A DNA stretch of 6,313 nucleotides from Zeimonas sp039807785 (GTDB lineage: Bacteria; Pseudomonadota; Gammaproteobacteria; Burkholderiales; Burkholderiaceae_E), in NCBI GenBank assembly GCA_039807785.1, contig JBDHRX010000149.1:1-6313 (forward strand), given 5' to 3'. Shown one piece after another: positions 1 through 5,985 of the stretch (positions are counted from its first letter, which is position 1; the number at the start of each line of letters is the position of its first letter). The position numbers and the translations under genes were made by a program. The notes under the pieces were generated by a model. The model worked only from the letters and a program-made list of their open reading frames with translations. It did not search any database and was not told where the DNA came from.

Positions 1-7
1 GAGCGGG

Positions 8-27
8 CGGCCTTGCCGCAAGGGCCG
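8..27. promoter_or_regulatory. Imperfect inverted repeat just upstream of the MarR-type gene
   Basis: The arms CCTTG and CAAGG (11-15 and 19-23) flank a 3-base centre. Outer CGG and CCG triplets extend the symmetry once a single-base bulge at 24 is allowed. The repeat ends 2 bases before the assumed GTG start and contains the AAGGG that could serve as ribosome binding site. MarR proteins often bind inverted repeats near their own start, so an autoregulatory operator is possible. A hairpin belonging to an upstream gene, or coincidence in GC-rich DNA, is equally possible because the window begins only 7 bases earlier. Confidence 0.25.
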
Positions 28-29
28 GC

Positions 30-527
30 GTGAGCCCGCGCGCGGGCCGTCGCCCGCCCGAGGCCGGCGACGGCGCCGCGGCGCGGCAGGACATCGACCA
101 GTCGTGCCTCGGGCACCTGCTCGGCTACCGGCTCGCGCAGGCCAACGTCCCGATCCGCAGGGCGTTCCTGGCGCACATCGGCGAGCCGCTGCAACTGGGC
201 ACCGTCGAGTTCACCGTGATGACGCTGGTTGCGCACAACGCGCGCGTCACGCAGAAGCAGCTGTCCCAGGCGCTCTCGGTCTCGGCGCCCAACCTCACTG
301 CCCTGCTCGACCGGCTCGAGCAGCGCCAGCTGCTCACGCGGGTGCGCAGCGCCGCCGACCGGCGCGCGCAGGAGATCCACCTGACCCGCAAGGGCGGCGC
401 ATTGGCGCGCAAGGCGCACGCGGCCTCGCGCGCGATGGAGCACGAAGCGCTGCGGCACCTGAGCGAGGCCGAGCGCGGCATCCTGATCGAGCTGCTGCAG
501 AAAGTCGCGCGCCCCCGGCGCGCCTGA
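30..527 (+). CDS. MarR-family winged-helix transcriptional regulator
   Basis: This encodes a predicted DNA-binding repressor or activator of the MarR family, which acts as a dimer and usually answers to small aromatic or phenolic ligands. In the 165-residue product, residues about 27-55 form the first dimerisation helix. A winged helix-turn-helix lies at about 57-120, with the recognition region around QLSQALSVSAPNLTALLDRL. The wing has the family hallmark DRRAQEIHLTRKG (109-121). The C-terminal helices (about 125-160) complete the dimer interface. Length is typical of the family. The start used is GTG at 30, preceded by AAGGG five bases upstream. The frame stays open to the left edge, so the true start could lie outside the window; the first 25 residues are Ala/Arg/Pro-rich and not conserved in type. 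It converges on the EAL gene, so it probably regulates something to its left or itself. The ligand and target are unknown. Confidence 0.88.
   Translation: MSPRAGRRPPEAGDGAAARQDIDQSCLGHLLGYRLAQANVPIRRAFLAHIGEPLQLGTVEFTVMTLVAHNARVTQKQLSQALSVSAPNLTALLDRLEQRQLLTRVRSAADRRAQEIHLTRKGGALARKAHAASRAMEHEALRHLSEAERGILIELLQKVARPRRA
507..523. repeat. GC inverted repeat at the 3' end of the MarR-type gene
   Basis: A 7-base perfect inverted repeat (GCGCGCC and GGCGCGC) has a 3-base CCC loop. It lies in the last codons of the MarR-type gene, ending 2 bases before its stop codon. It could form a strong hairpin in the transcript. No T-tract follows, so intrinsic termination is not demonstrated. Confidence 0.3.
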
Positions 528-532
528 GCCCT

Positions 533-549
533 GCGGCGCCTGGCGCCGC
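533..549. terminator. Candidate bidirectional hairpin between convergent genes
   Basis: The 53-base gap between the MarR-type stop and the EAL stop contains an 8-base perfect inverted repeat around one central T (GCGGCGCC-T-GGCGCCGC). The innermost bases must open to form a loop, leaving roughly 6 stable GC pairs. The symmetric position between two convergent genes fits a shared terminator or transcript-stabilising hairpin. There is no T-run on either side, so Rho-independent termination is uncertain. Confidence 0.35.
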
Positions 550-580
550 CACGCCCTCCGCGGCGCTCCCTCCGCGACGC

Positions 581-1873
581 TCAGCGCGCCGTCGCTTCGT
601 TCGGCGCGTGCGCCCGGTACCAGCGCGCGAACGGCTCGGGGGCGAGGGCGGCCGAGACGTGCCAGCCCTGCGCGAGATCGCAGCCGAGCGCGCGCAGCGC
701 GTCGGCCGTGGCCGCGTCCTCGACCCCTTCCGCGACCGCGTGCATCCCGAAGGTGTGCGCGAGGTCGACCAGCGACTGCACGATGCGCAGGTCGGCGGCC
801 CGGGTGTCGGTGCGCTTCACGAACGACTGGTCGATCTTCAGCTCGTCGAACGAGAACTGGCGCAGGTAGGTATAGGGGGAGTAGCCGGTGCCGAAGTCGT
901 CGATCGACAGCCGGCAGCCGAGCGCCTTGAGCCGGACCATCGTCTCGCAGGCGACCTGCTGGTTGCGGATCAGCGCGCTCTCGGTCAGCTCGAGCGTCAG
1001 TCGCTCCGGCGGGATGTCCCAGGTGTCGAGCGCCTGCGACACCATCAGCGGCAGGCTCGGGTCGGACAGCGTCGCCGCCGACAGGTTGACCGCGACCGTG
1101 AGCTCGAACCCGTACGCGTCCCAGCCCGACATCTGGCGCAGCGTGGTGTTCAGCGTGAACCGGGTGAGCTGCAGGATCAGGTCGCGCTTCTCGCAGATGG
1201 CGACGATGTCCTCGGGGTTGACGGTACGGCCGTCCGGATGGCGCCAGCGGATCAGCGCCTCGGCCGAGCGGCAGCGGCCGCTGCGCAGGTCGACCTGCGG
1301 CTGGAAGTGCACCTCGAGCGCGTTGGCGTCGAGCGCGCGCGCCAGGTCCTGCTCCACCTGGCGTTGCACCGGCGCGTTGTCGCGGGTGGCGCGCACGCGC
1401 CGCAGCTGGACCCGCCGGCTGCCGTGGCGGGCCGCGGCCGCTTCGTTCGCGACCGCCAGGACCGACAGCGCGTCGATCCGGCCGCTCGCCGCGGTCCAGG
1501 CGATGCCGACCGTGGGCTGGAGCGGAACCGCCGGGGCCGCGATCGGGCGCAGCAGGCGATCGAGCAGCGTGCTGCCGGCCAGCTCGGCGAGCGACTCGCT
1601 GGGCAGGTCGGGAAGCAGCACCCAGACCTCCTCGCGCGAGGCGAACGCATAGCAGTCGGGCGCGCGCAGGACGGACTCGACCCGGCGCGCGACCTCGGCG
1701 AGCGTGGCCCGTTCGGCGTGGCCGTGCCCGAGCGCCAGCCGGCGGTCGGACGGGCTCAGCGCGATCGCCACCAGGGCGATGCGCGCGCCGTCGCCGAGCG
1801 CGAGCCGCTCGTCGAGGCGCCGCAGCAGGGCGGCCGGGGAGACCCGTCGCGCGTCGCGCTCAGACCGCTGCAA
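581..1873 (-). CDS. EAL-domain cyclic-di-GMP phosphodiesterase with degenerate GGDEF-like N-terminus
   Basis: This is a predicted cytoplasmic enzyme that hydrolyses c-di-GMP to pGpG. The 430-residue product has an N-terminal part (about 20-160) that looks like a GGDEF fold with its signature lost: the strand where GG(D/E)EF should sit reads REEVWVLLP at 80-88. The EAL domain covers about 172-420. Visible active-site positions are Q191 (FQPQ), the EAL motif E205-L207, N263, E295 and E298 in LELTES, D325-D326 in DDFGTG, K346 in LKID, E382/E385 in AEGVE, and Q402. All expected metal and catalytic residues are present, so activity is likely. No membrane segment or sensor domain is seen. The start is TTG at 1873, which overlaps the HD-GYP stop by 14 bases and follows a GAGGG eight bases upstream. 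An internal start is possible, but the TTG preserves the N-terminal fold. The overlap indicates co-expression with the HD-GYP gene. Confidence 0.9.
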   Translation of the reverse strand: MQRSERDARRVSPAALLRRLDERLALGDGARIALVAIALSPSDRRLALGHGHAERATLAEVARRVESVLRAPDCYAFASREEVWVLLPDLPSESLAELAGSTLLDRLLRPIAAPAVPLQPTVGIAWTAASGRIDALSVLAVANEAAAARHGSRRVQLRRVRATRDNAPVQRQVEQDLARALDANALEVHFQPQVDLRSGRCRSAEALIRWRHPDGRTVNPEDIVAICEKRDLILQLTRFTLNTTLRQMSGWDAYGFELTVAVNLSAATLSDPSLPLMVSQALDTWDIPPERLTLELTESALIRNQQVACETMVRLKALGCRLSIDDFGTGYSPYTYLRQFSFDELKIDQSFVKRTDTRAADLRIVQSLVDLAHTFGMHAVAEGVEDAATADALRALGCDLAQGWHVSAALAPEPFARWYRAHAPNEATAR

Positions 1874-3359
1874 GTAGGTCGCCCTCGCGGGAGGCGTGCT
1901 CGTCCGCGTAGTACTCGCCCGGCTGCAGTCCGTAGGCGCCGGCCGGCAGGCCGCGCGCGATGCGGATCGCGCGGCCCCGGCCGTCGACCGGGCGGCTGAG
2001 CAGGTCGCGCTCGAACGGCCGGTCGAGCGGCCGGCGCTCGGCGTCGGTCAGGACCAGGACGCGCGGCTCGAGGCGCCGCACCCGGTTGTGCGCCAGCACG
2101 ATCCCCGCCTCGCCGTTGGACAGCTCGACCAGGCTGCCGACCGGGAACACGCCCACAGCCTGGACGAACTGCTCGAGCAGCGGTTCGTGGAAGGAGGTTC
2201 CGCACCACTGGTACATCTGCATCAGCGCGTCCTGCGGCGAGACCGCCCGGGCGTAGGGCCGGTCGGAGATCAGCGCGGCGAAGCAATCGGCGATCGCCGT
2301 CATGCGGCCGAAGATGCCGATCTCCTTGCCCTTGAGCCGCTTCGGGTAGCCGGATCCGTCGAGGCGTTCATGGTGCTGCAGGATACCCTGCTCGACACCG
2401 GCGTCGAGCGTCATGCTCTTGCGCAGGGCCTCGACGCCGAACTGGACGTGCCGCTTCACGACCGCGTGCTCGGCGGGGGTCAGCATGCCCGGCTTCTCGA
2501 GCAGCGCGCGCGGCAGGCGGATCTTGCCGACGTCGGCGAGCATGCCGACCTGGCCGAGCCGGACCAGGTCCTCGCGCGGGAACCCGATGTGACGGCCGAG
2601 CGCGATCAGGTAGATCGCGACTTTCAGGCAGTGATGGTAGGTGCTCTTGTCCCGGTCGCGCATGCGCGCCACCCAGAACATCGCGTCGGGCGTCTCCACC
2701 ATGCTCTCGACCAGCCCGTCGGCCACCTCGTCGATGTCGCGCAGCTCGCCGTGCGCGTCGTCGCGCAGGTCGTCCATCAGCGTGCGCAGCGCCTCGGCCC
2801 CGCGCGTCCACGAACGCGTCGCGCGCGGCAGCTCGACCTCGATCGGCGCCGGGTCGGCATAGGGCCGCAGCGTCGTGCCGGCCGGCAACTGGAGCTCGGC
2901 GGCGGTGGCGCGGCGTGGCGTCTCGGCCTCGTCGAGATCGTCCCGCGGGTTGCGCTGGCGCAGCCAGGCGAGCAGCCGGCCGAGCGCGGCGGGGCGCTCG
3001 GCCGCCGGACCGGCGCCCGGCGCGGACGGCACCGGATGGGCGGCCACCACCACGCGCGCGACGTCCCCGAAGGGCCCCGCCGGCGGCGGAGCCGCCCGGA
3101 CCGGCGTGCCGCGGGCCGCCAGCGCCCGGCGCAGCGCGTCCGCGGCGGCGCCGGTGGAGCGATCGAGATCGACCTGCACGAACCGGCAGAACTGGCGCAG
3201 CGTGGTCAGCTCGGCATCGTCCCGCAGCAGCAGGCCCTCGAGCAGGAACGGGGTGTCGAGCCAGGGCCGGTCGAGTTCCGCGACGAACAGGCCGTGCGCG
3301 AGCCGCTCGACCGGAAGCCGGATGCGGGATGACGGGGCGGGCGTGAGCGCGGCGGACAT
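1860..3359 (-). CDS. DUF3391/HD-GYP-domain protein with altered HD dyad
   Basis: This is a member of the HD-GYP class, whose active members hydrolyse c-di-GMP to pGpG or GMP using a di- or tri-iron centre. The 499-residue product starts with a DUF3391 domain (about 13-70, with the typical LDRPWLDTPFLLEG block), then a low-complexity Ala/Pro-rich stretch (about 78-125) and the HD-GYP domain (about 215-400). Conserved positions seen are H242/H243, K279, H304, HHE at 329-331, the full DGSGYP at 334-339 and D358. The HD dyad itself reads Ala275-Asp276 (MLADVGKI), so one metal-ligand histidine is missing. The C-terminal 100 residues form the small beta-rich extension usual in DUF3391/HD-GYP proteins. 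ATG at 3359 was chosen because DUF3391 begins shortly after it; an ATG at 3407 is an alternative, and neither has a strong Shine-Dalgarno. The frame stays open far upstream, but those residues resemble no domain. It may be a binder or regulator, or a weakened enzyme. Confidence 0.9.
   Translation of the reverse strand: MSAALTPAPSSRIRLPVERLAHGLFVAELDRPWLDTPFLLEGLLLRDDAELTTLRQFCRFVQVDLDRSTGAAADALRRALAARGTPVRAAPPPAGPFGDVARVVVAAHPVPSAPGAGPAAERPAALGRLLAWLRQRNPRDDLDEAETPRRATAAELQLPAGTTLRPYADPAPIEVELPRATRSWTRGAEALRTLMDDLRDDAHGELRDIDEVADGLVESMVETPDAMFWVARMRDRDKSTYHHCLKVAIYLIALGRHIGFPREDLVRLGQVGMLADVGKIRLPRALLEKPGMLTPAEHAVVKRHVQFGVEALRKSMTLDAGVEQGILQHHERLDGSGYPKRLKGKEIGIFGRMTAIADCFAALISDRPYARAVSPQDALMQMYQWCGTSFHEPLLEQFVQAVGVFPVGSLVELSNGEAGIVLAHNRVRRLEPRVLVLTDAERRPLDRPFERDLLSRPVDGRGRAIRIARGLPAGAYGLQPGEYYADEHASREGDLLAAV
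1882..1886 (-). promoter_or_regulatory. Ribosome binding site for the EAL gene inside the HD-GYP gene
   Basis: On the minus strand GAGGG lies 8 bases before the TTG at 1873, inside the last codons of the HD-GYP gene. It is the main reason for accepting the TTG start, because that reading frame has no nearby ATG. The position implies that ribosomes finishing the upstream gene pass over or re-initiate at this site. Confidence 0.5.
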
Positions 3360-3541
3360 GGATCGGGAACGGGGCGGATCTCGGCGAGAAGGTCGACCTG
3401 GGATCATGGTAGGCACTGCGGTCGGCGGCGCCAAGGAATCGGGCACGCTTTCGACGATGCCCTGCAACGAGGCCCGACGAGTGGCGCCGGGTGCGGCCCG
3501 GGCGGTTGCCGGCGCGGGGACGATCGTCGCGCGAACCGGCC
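3360..3541. other. Intergenic region between BASS-like gene and HD-GYP gene
   Basis: These 182 bases separate two minus-strand genes. The only structural item is an inverted repeat with 7-base arms (GCGCCGG at 3484-3490 and CCGGCGC at 3509-3515). It begins about 27 bases downstream of the BASS-like stop and could end that transcript. Read on the minus strand, a TTGCAG (3467-3462) resembles a -35 element, but no good -10 element follows at the correct distance. The gap is long enough to hold a promoter for the HD-GYP/EAL pair, but I cannot point to one with confidence. Confidence 0.35.
3484..3515 (-). terminator. Possible stem-loop downstream of the BASS-like gene
   Basis: Seven-base perfect arms (GCGCCGG and CCGGCGC) are separated by 18 bases that contain a further CCCGGG palindrome. 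The element lies shortly downstream of the transporter stop codon in its reading direction. There is no U-tract after it, so it could be a transcript-end stabiliser or coincidental GC pairing. Confidence 0.25.
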
Positions 3542-4474
3542 CTAGCCGGGGCGGCGCCGCAACAGCGGCGTCAGCACCAGCGGCGCGAAGTACATCGGGA
3601 TCTGGGCCACGCCGACGTACAGCGAGAAGGCCTCGCCGGCGGTGCCCGCGGTGATGACCAGCATCAGGCCGAGGTTGCGGTTGCCGCTCATCAGCGCCGC
3701 GGTATAGGCCGCCGAGGCGCCGGCGCGCCGGAACAGCGCGTAGCCGGCCGCGTGCAGCAGCGCCGCGGCCGCGCAGGCCGTCGCCAGCAGGCTCGCGACG
3801 AAGCCGGGGTCGCGCAGCAGCCGGTCGGTCACGCCGTGCATCACGGCGATCGCGAAGATCACCAGCAGCACCACGTTCAGGCCGGTGATCGCCTCGCCGT
3901 AGCGCGCCAGGCGCGCCGCGCCGACCGCGCGCCGCACGGCCCAGGCGAGCGCGAACGGGGCCACGACCAGCATCAGCACGCGCACGAAGAACGCGGAGAG
4001 GTCGATCTGGATGCCGGACTGCGGCATCAGCAGCGCGACCAGCGGCGTCAGCGTGAACGGCAGCAGCATCGTGGTCGACACGGTGCCGATCATCGCCAGC
4101 ACCCCGTCCAGGCCGAGGATCATCGCGAACACCGCGGTCGACCCGATCGGCGAGGCGGCGGCCTGCAGCACCAGGACCAGGCGGAAGTCGGGCGGCAGCC
4201 CGACCAGGGCGGTGGCGAGCCAGACCGCCAGCGGCGAGCCGACCAGTTGCCAGGCCGCGAGCGCCGCCGGGAGCGCGGGGCGGCGCGCCGATTCGGCGAG
4301 CCGGTCCCAGTCGAGCTGCAGCAGCGCCGCGGTCAGCGTGCCGATGACCGCGATCGTCAGCAGCGGGCGCAGCAGGTCGGCCAGTCCGGGCAGCGCGATG
4401 CCGACGAAGACGCCGGCAGGCAGCGCCCAGCGCGCCTGCCGCCCGAGGAGGCGAAGCAGCTGCACCAGGCTCAT
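3542..4474 (-). CDS. Bile acid:sodium symporter-like (BASS/SBF-type) membrane transporter
   Basis: The 310-residue product is strongly hydrophobic, with eight to ten predicted membrane helices, for example about 15-35, 37-54, 68-90, 96-120, 125-150, 160-182, 196-214, 224-248 and 268-302. Two motifs support the BASS/SBF fold: an Ala-Ser-Pro-containing segment in the middle (QAAASPIGSTAVFAMILGLD, 104-123) and SGNRNLGL (263-270), similar to the late crossover-helix region where the family has a polar Asn/Gln-Asn-Gly signature. Family members are inner-membrane carriers coupled to sodium that transport organic anions, such as bile acids, pantoate or pyruvate, or other small solutes. The substrate cannot be read from the sequence. 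ATG at 4474 was chosen because it lies just before the first membrane helix; no clear Shine-Dalgarno precedes it. The frame upstream to 4606 encodes only Pro/Arg-rich residues. It lies downstream of folE on the same strand but 197 bases away, so it probably has its own promoter. Confidence 0.7.
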   Translation of the reverse strand: MSLVQLLRLLGRQARWALPAGVFVGIALPGLADLLRPLLTIAVIGTLTAALLQLDWDRLAESARRPALPAALAAWQLVGSPLAVWLATALVGLPPDFRLVLVLQAAASPIGSTAVFAMILGLDGVLAMIGTVSTTMLLPFTLTPLVALLMPQSGIQIDLSAFFVRVLMLVVAPFALAWAVRRAVGAARLARYGEAITGLNVVLLVIFAIAVMHGVTDRLLRDPGFVASLLATACAAAALLHAAGYALFRRAGASAAYTAALMSGNRNLGLMLVITAGTAGEAFSLYVGVAQIPMYFAPLVLTPLLRRRPG

Positions 4475-4603
4475 GGCCGGCCGGAGGCGGCGGCGGGCGT
4501 GCGGGGGTCGGGCGACGGGAGGGGGAGGTGGCGAGGGTGCATGGGCGCACACGATAACCCATGGGGCGGGCCGCTCCGGCCGCGACGGCCGGCCCCGAAT
4601 CCG

Positions 4604-4618
4604 CATGCGCGATGCATG
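4604..4618. promoter_or_regulatory. Candidate operator, CATGC-N5-GCATG
   Basis: A 5-base inverted repeat with a 5-base spacer overlaps the self-complementary hexamers GCATGC and ATGCAT. It lies 130 bases upstream of the transporter start, in DNA less GC-rich than its surroundings and next to the AT-containing GTTATC. Spacing of about one helical turn between arm centres suits a dimeric regulator. No regulator is identified. Confidence 0.25.
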
Positions 4619-4625
4619 TTATCCG

Positions 4626-4641
4626 CCGTCGGGGGCGACGG
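4626..4641 (-). terminator. Hairpin downstream of folE
   Basis: In the minus-strand transcript CCGTCG and CGACGG pair perfectly around a CCCC loop, beginning about 30 bases after the folE stop codon. Position and symmetry fit a transcript-end hairpin. It lacks a following U-tract, so the claim of termination is moderate at best. Confidence 0.35.
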
Positions 4642-4671
4642 TGCCGCAGGCCGGCCCCGGGGCAGCGGGAT

Positions 4672-5250
4672 TCAGCGGCCCCGCTCGAGCGACAGCAGCT
4701 CGGTGCGCATGCCGAGGTTGGTGAGCAGCTCGCCGAGCATCGTCGAGGTGACCGTCTCCTCGCCGATCGCGCGGATGCCGCGGCTCTCCATGCACAGGTG
4801 GCGGCACCGGATCACCACGCCGACCGCGGTCGGCTGCAGGTGGTTCATCAGCGCGTCGGCGATCTGGCGCGTCAGGCGCTCCTGGACCTGCAGCCGCTTC
4901 GCGAAGCAGTCGACCAGCCGCGTGAGCTTGGACAGGCCGACGATCGTGCCGTTGGGCACGTAGCCGACGGTGGCGGTGCCGAAGAACGGCGCCAGGTGGT
5001 GCTCGCAATGGCTGTAGACCGGGATGTTGCGCACCACGATCAGCTCGTTGTACCGCTCGGCGCCGTCCTCGAAGACCTTGAGGATCTCGGCCGGGTCCTG
5101 GGCGTAGCCGGAGGTCCAGTGCGCCCAGGCGCGCTCGACCCGCGCGGGAGTCTCGCGCAGGCCCGGGCGGTCGGGGTCCTCGTGCAGGCTGCGCAGCAGG
5201 CGGCGCCAGTCCGAGCGGTTGAACGGTCGATCGTCGGAGGCGTCGCTCAT
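4672..5250 (-). CDS. folE: GTP cyclohydrolase I (type I, FolE)
   Basis: FolE converts GTP to 7,8-dihydroneopterin triphosphate, the first committed step of tetrahydrofolate and pterin biosynthesis, as a cytosolic homodecamer with one zinc per subunit. The 192-residue product matches the family along nearly its full length. The Zn ligands are visible: C82 and H85 in SHCEHHLAPFFG, and C153 in RHLCMESRG, with H84 as the neighbouring conserved histidine. The run GLSKLTRLVDCFAKRLQVQE (105-124) is the family signature. The N-terminal helix is shorter than in the 222-residue E. coli enzyme, which is common in bacteria. ATG at 5250 has GGAG ten bases upstream; an alternative start at 5298 would add 16 residues without family similarity and would run across the palindrome. 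It is divergent from the TetR gene, with 65 bases between starts, so the two may share regulation. Confidence 0.96.
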   Translation of the reverse strand: MSDASDDRPFNRSDWRRLLRSLHEDPDRPGLRETPARVERAWAHWTSGYAQDPAEILKVFEDGAERYNELIVVRNIPVYSHCEHHLAPFFGTATVGYVPNGTIVGLSKLTRLVDCFAKRLQVQERLTRQIADALMNHLQPTAVGVVIRCRHLCMESRGIRAIGEETVTSTMLGELLTNLGMRTELLSLERGR

Positions 5251-5315
5251 GGCCTGGGATCTCCGCAAAGGGGGGACTCCGGAGTCTACTGGACGCACGC
5301 GGTGGATCCGGTAGC
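5251..5315. promoter_or_regulatory. Divergent promoter region of folE and the TetR-type gene
   Basis: These 65 bases separate two divergently transcribed genes and must carry at least part of both promoters, unless transcription starts elsewhere. The best -10-like hexamers, TAGACT on the minus strand (5288-5283) and TCTACT on the plus strand (5285-5290), each match TATAAT at 4 of 6 positions and overlap the right arm of the palindrome at 5275-5286. Neither has a good -35 element, so the promoters are only tentative. Confidence 0.4.
5275..5286. promoter_or_regulatory. Perfect 12-base palindrome, candidate TetR operator
   Basis: GACTCCGGAGTC reads identically on both strands with no mismatch or spacer. 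It lies 24 bases from the folE start and 29 bases from the TetR start. TetR-family dimers commonly bind palindromes of this kind between their own gene and a divergent target. A protein bound here would cover the only -10-like sequences in the gap. The link to this TetR protein is inference. Confidence 0.45.
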
Positions 5316-5975
5316 ATGCCGGGCATGGTCAAGCCTTCGCCTCTCCGGGAGCGGACGGTCACTCGCGATCCCGAAGCCACGCGCGAAGCCATTCTCACCG
5401 CGGCCACCGACGAATTCGCCCAGCATGGGCTGGCCGGCGCGCGCGTCGACCGCATCGCCGAACGCGCCGGCGTCAACAAGCGCATGCTGTACTACTACTT
5501 CGGCCAGAAGGAGAGCCTGTTCCTGGCCATCCTCGAGCGCGCGTACCAGCGCATCCGCGCCGAGGAGCACCAGCTCAACCTGGCGCAGGTCGAGCCCACC
5601 GAGGCGATCCGGCGGCTGGTCGCGTTCACCTGGAACTACTACATCGCGCATCCCGAGTTCCTCACGCTGCTCAACACCGAGAACCTGTACCGGGCCCGGC
5701 ACCTGAGGAAGTCGTCGCGCGTGCGCACCATGCACTCGCCGTTCGTCGCCACGATCGCCGAGGTGCTCGAACGGGGCCACAAGACCGGCGTGTTCCGGGC
5801 CGGGGTCGACCCGGTGCAGCTCTACGTCTCGATCGCCGGGCTGTCGTATTTCTACCTGAGCAACAACTTCACCCTCTCGACGATCTTCGACCGCGACCTG
5901 ATGACGCCGAAGGCCCGGGTCGAGCGGCTTTCCCACATGACCGACCTGATCCTCGGCTACCTGGTCCGGGACTGA
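5316..5975 (+). CDS. TetR/AcrR-family transcriptional regulator
   Basis: This encodes a predicted ligand-responsive, dimeric DNA-binding repressor. The 219-residue product has a classic TetR N-terminal domain: helix 1 at about 19-38 (TREAILTAATDEFAQHGLAG) and a helix-turn-helix at about 42-64, with the recognition helix and its hallmark NKRMLYYYFGQKESLF. The C-terminal ligand/dimer domain (about 90-215) has the segment HPEFLTLLNTENLYRARHL, which resembles the C-terminal domain of the RutR-like (TetR_C_29) group. ATG at 5316 was used; ATG at 5325 is in frame nine bases later, and neither has a strong Shine-Dalgarno, so the true N-terminus may be shorter by three residues. It is divergent from folE and convergent with an ABC-transporter ATPase gene. 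Regulators of this group are often found beside nutrient-uptake ABC systems, so that system, folE or itself is the likely target. The ligand is unknown. Confidence 0.92.
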   Translation: MPGMVKPSPLRERTVTRDPEATREAILTAATDEFAQHGLAGARVDRIAERAGVNKRMLYYYFGQKESLFLAILERAYQRIRAEEHQLNLAQVEPTEAIRRLVAFTWNYYIAHPEFLTLLNTENLYRARHLRKSSRVRTMHSPFVATIAEVLERGHKTGVFRAGVDPVQLYVSIAGLSYFYLSNNFTLSTIFDRDLMTPKARVERLSHMTDLILGYLVRD

Positions 5976-5985
5976 GCCGCGCCTG

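Larger units (their letters stand above)
4475..4671. other. Intergenic region between folE and the BASS-like gene
   Basis: No convincing gene lies in these 197 bases. The region is rich in symmetric elements: a 6-base stem with a GGGG loop just past folE (4626-4641), a CATGC-N5-GCATG repeat (4604-4618), a 7-base stem with 3-base loop (4576-4592), CCCATGGG (4558-4565), and GATAAC (4553-4558) opposed to GTTATC (4618-4623). It presumably holds the end of the folE transcript and the promoter of the transporter. I cannot assign a clear -35/-10 pair. Confidence 0.4.

Noticed and set aside
104..1999. 631-residue plus-strand open frame
   Set aside because: It runs antisense to the EAL gene and out of frame with the MarR-type gene. 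The product is low-complexity Arg/Ala-rich with no domain, as expected from GC-rich codon shadows.
1896..3332. 478-residue plus-strand open frame opposite the HD-GYP gene
   Set aside because: Its product is rich in Arg, Gln, Asp and Ala and has no recognisable motif, while the minus strand encodes conserved domains throughout.
3441..3467. Possible sigma-70 or flagellar sigma promoter upstream of the HD-GYP gene
   Set aside because: A TTGCAG and a GAAAG/CCGAT-like string are present on the minus strand, but spacing and -10 match are poor for either sigma factor.
3360..4562. N-terminal extension of the HD-GYP frame to 900 residues
   Set aside because: The frame happens to stay open across the transporter gene in another phase. 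The extra residues are Ala/Arg/Pro-rich without domains, whereas DUF3391 begins directly after the ATG at 3359.
3491..4963. 490-residue plus-strand open frame opposite the transporter and folE
   Set aside because: Its sequence is dominated by Arg/Gln/His/Asp as the antisense of hydrophobic codons, and it crosses two well-supported genes.
5286..5936. 216-residue minus-strand open frame opposite the TetR gene
   Set aside because: It is antisense to a strongly conserved TetR protein and has no domain of its own.
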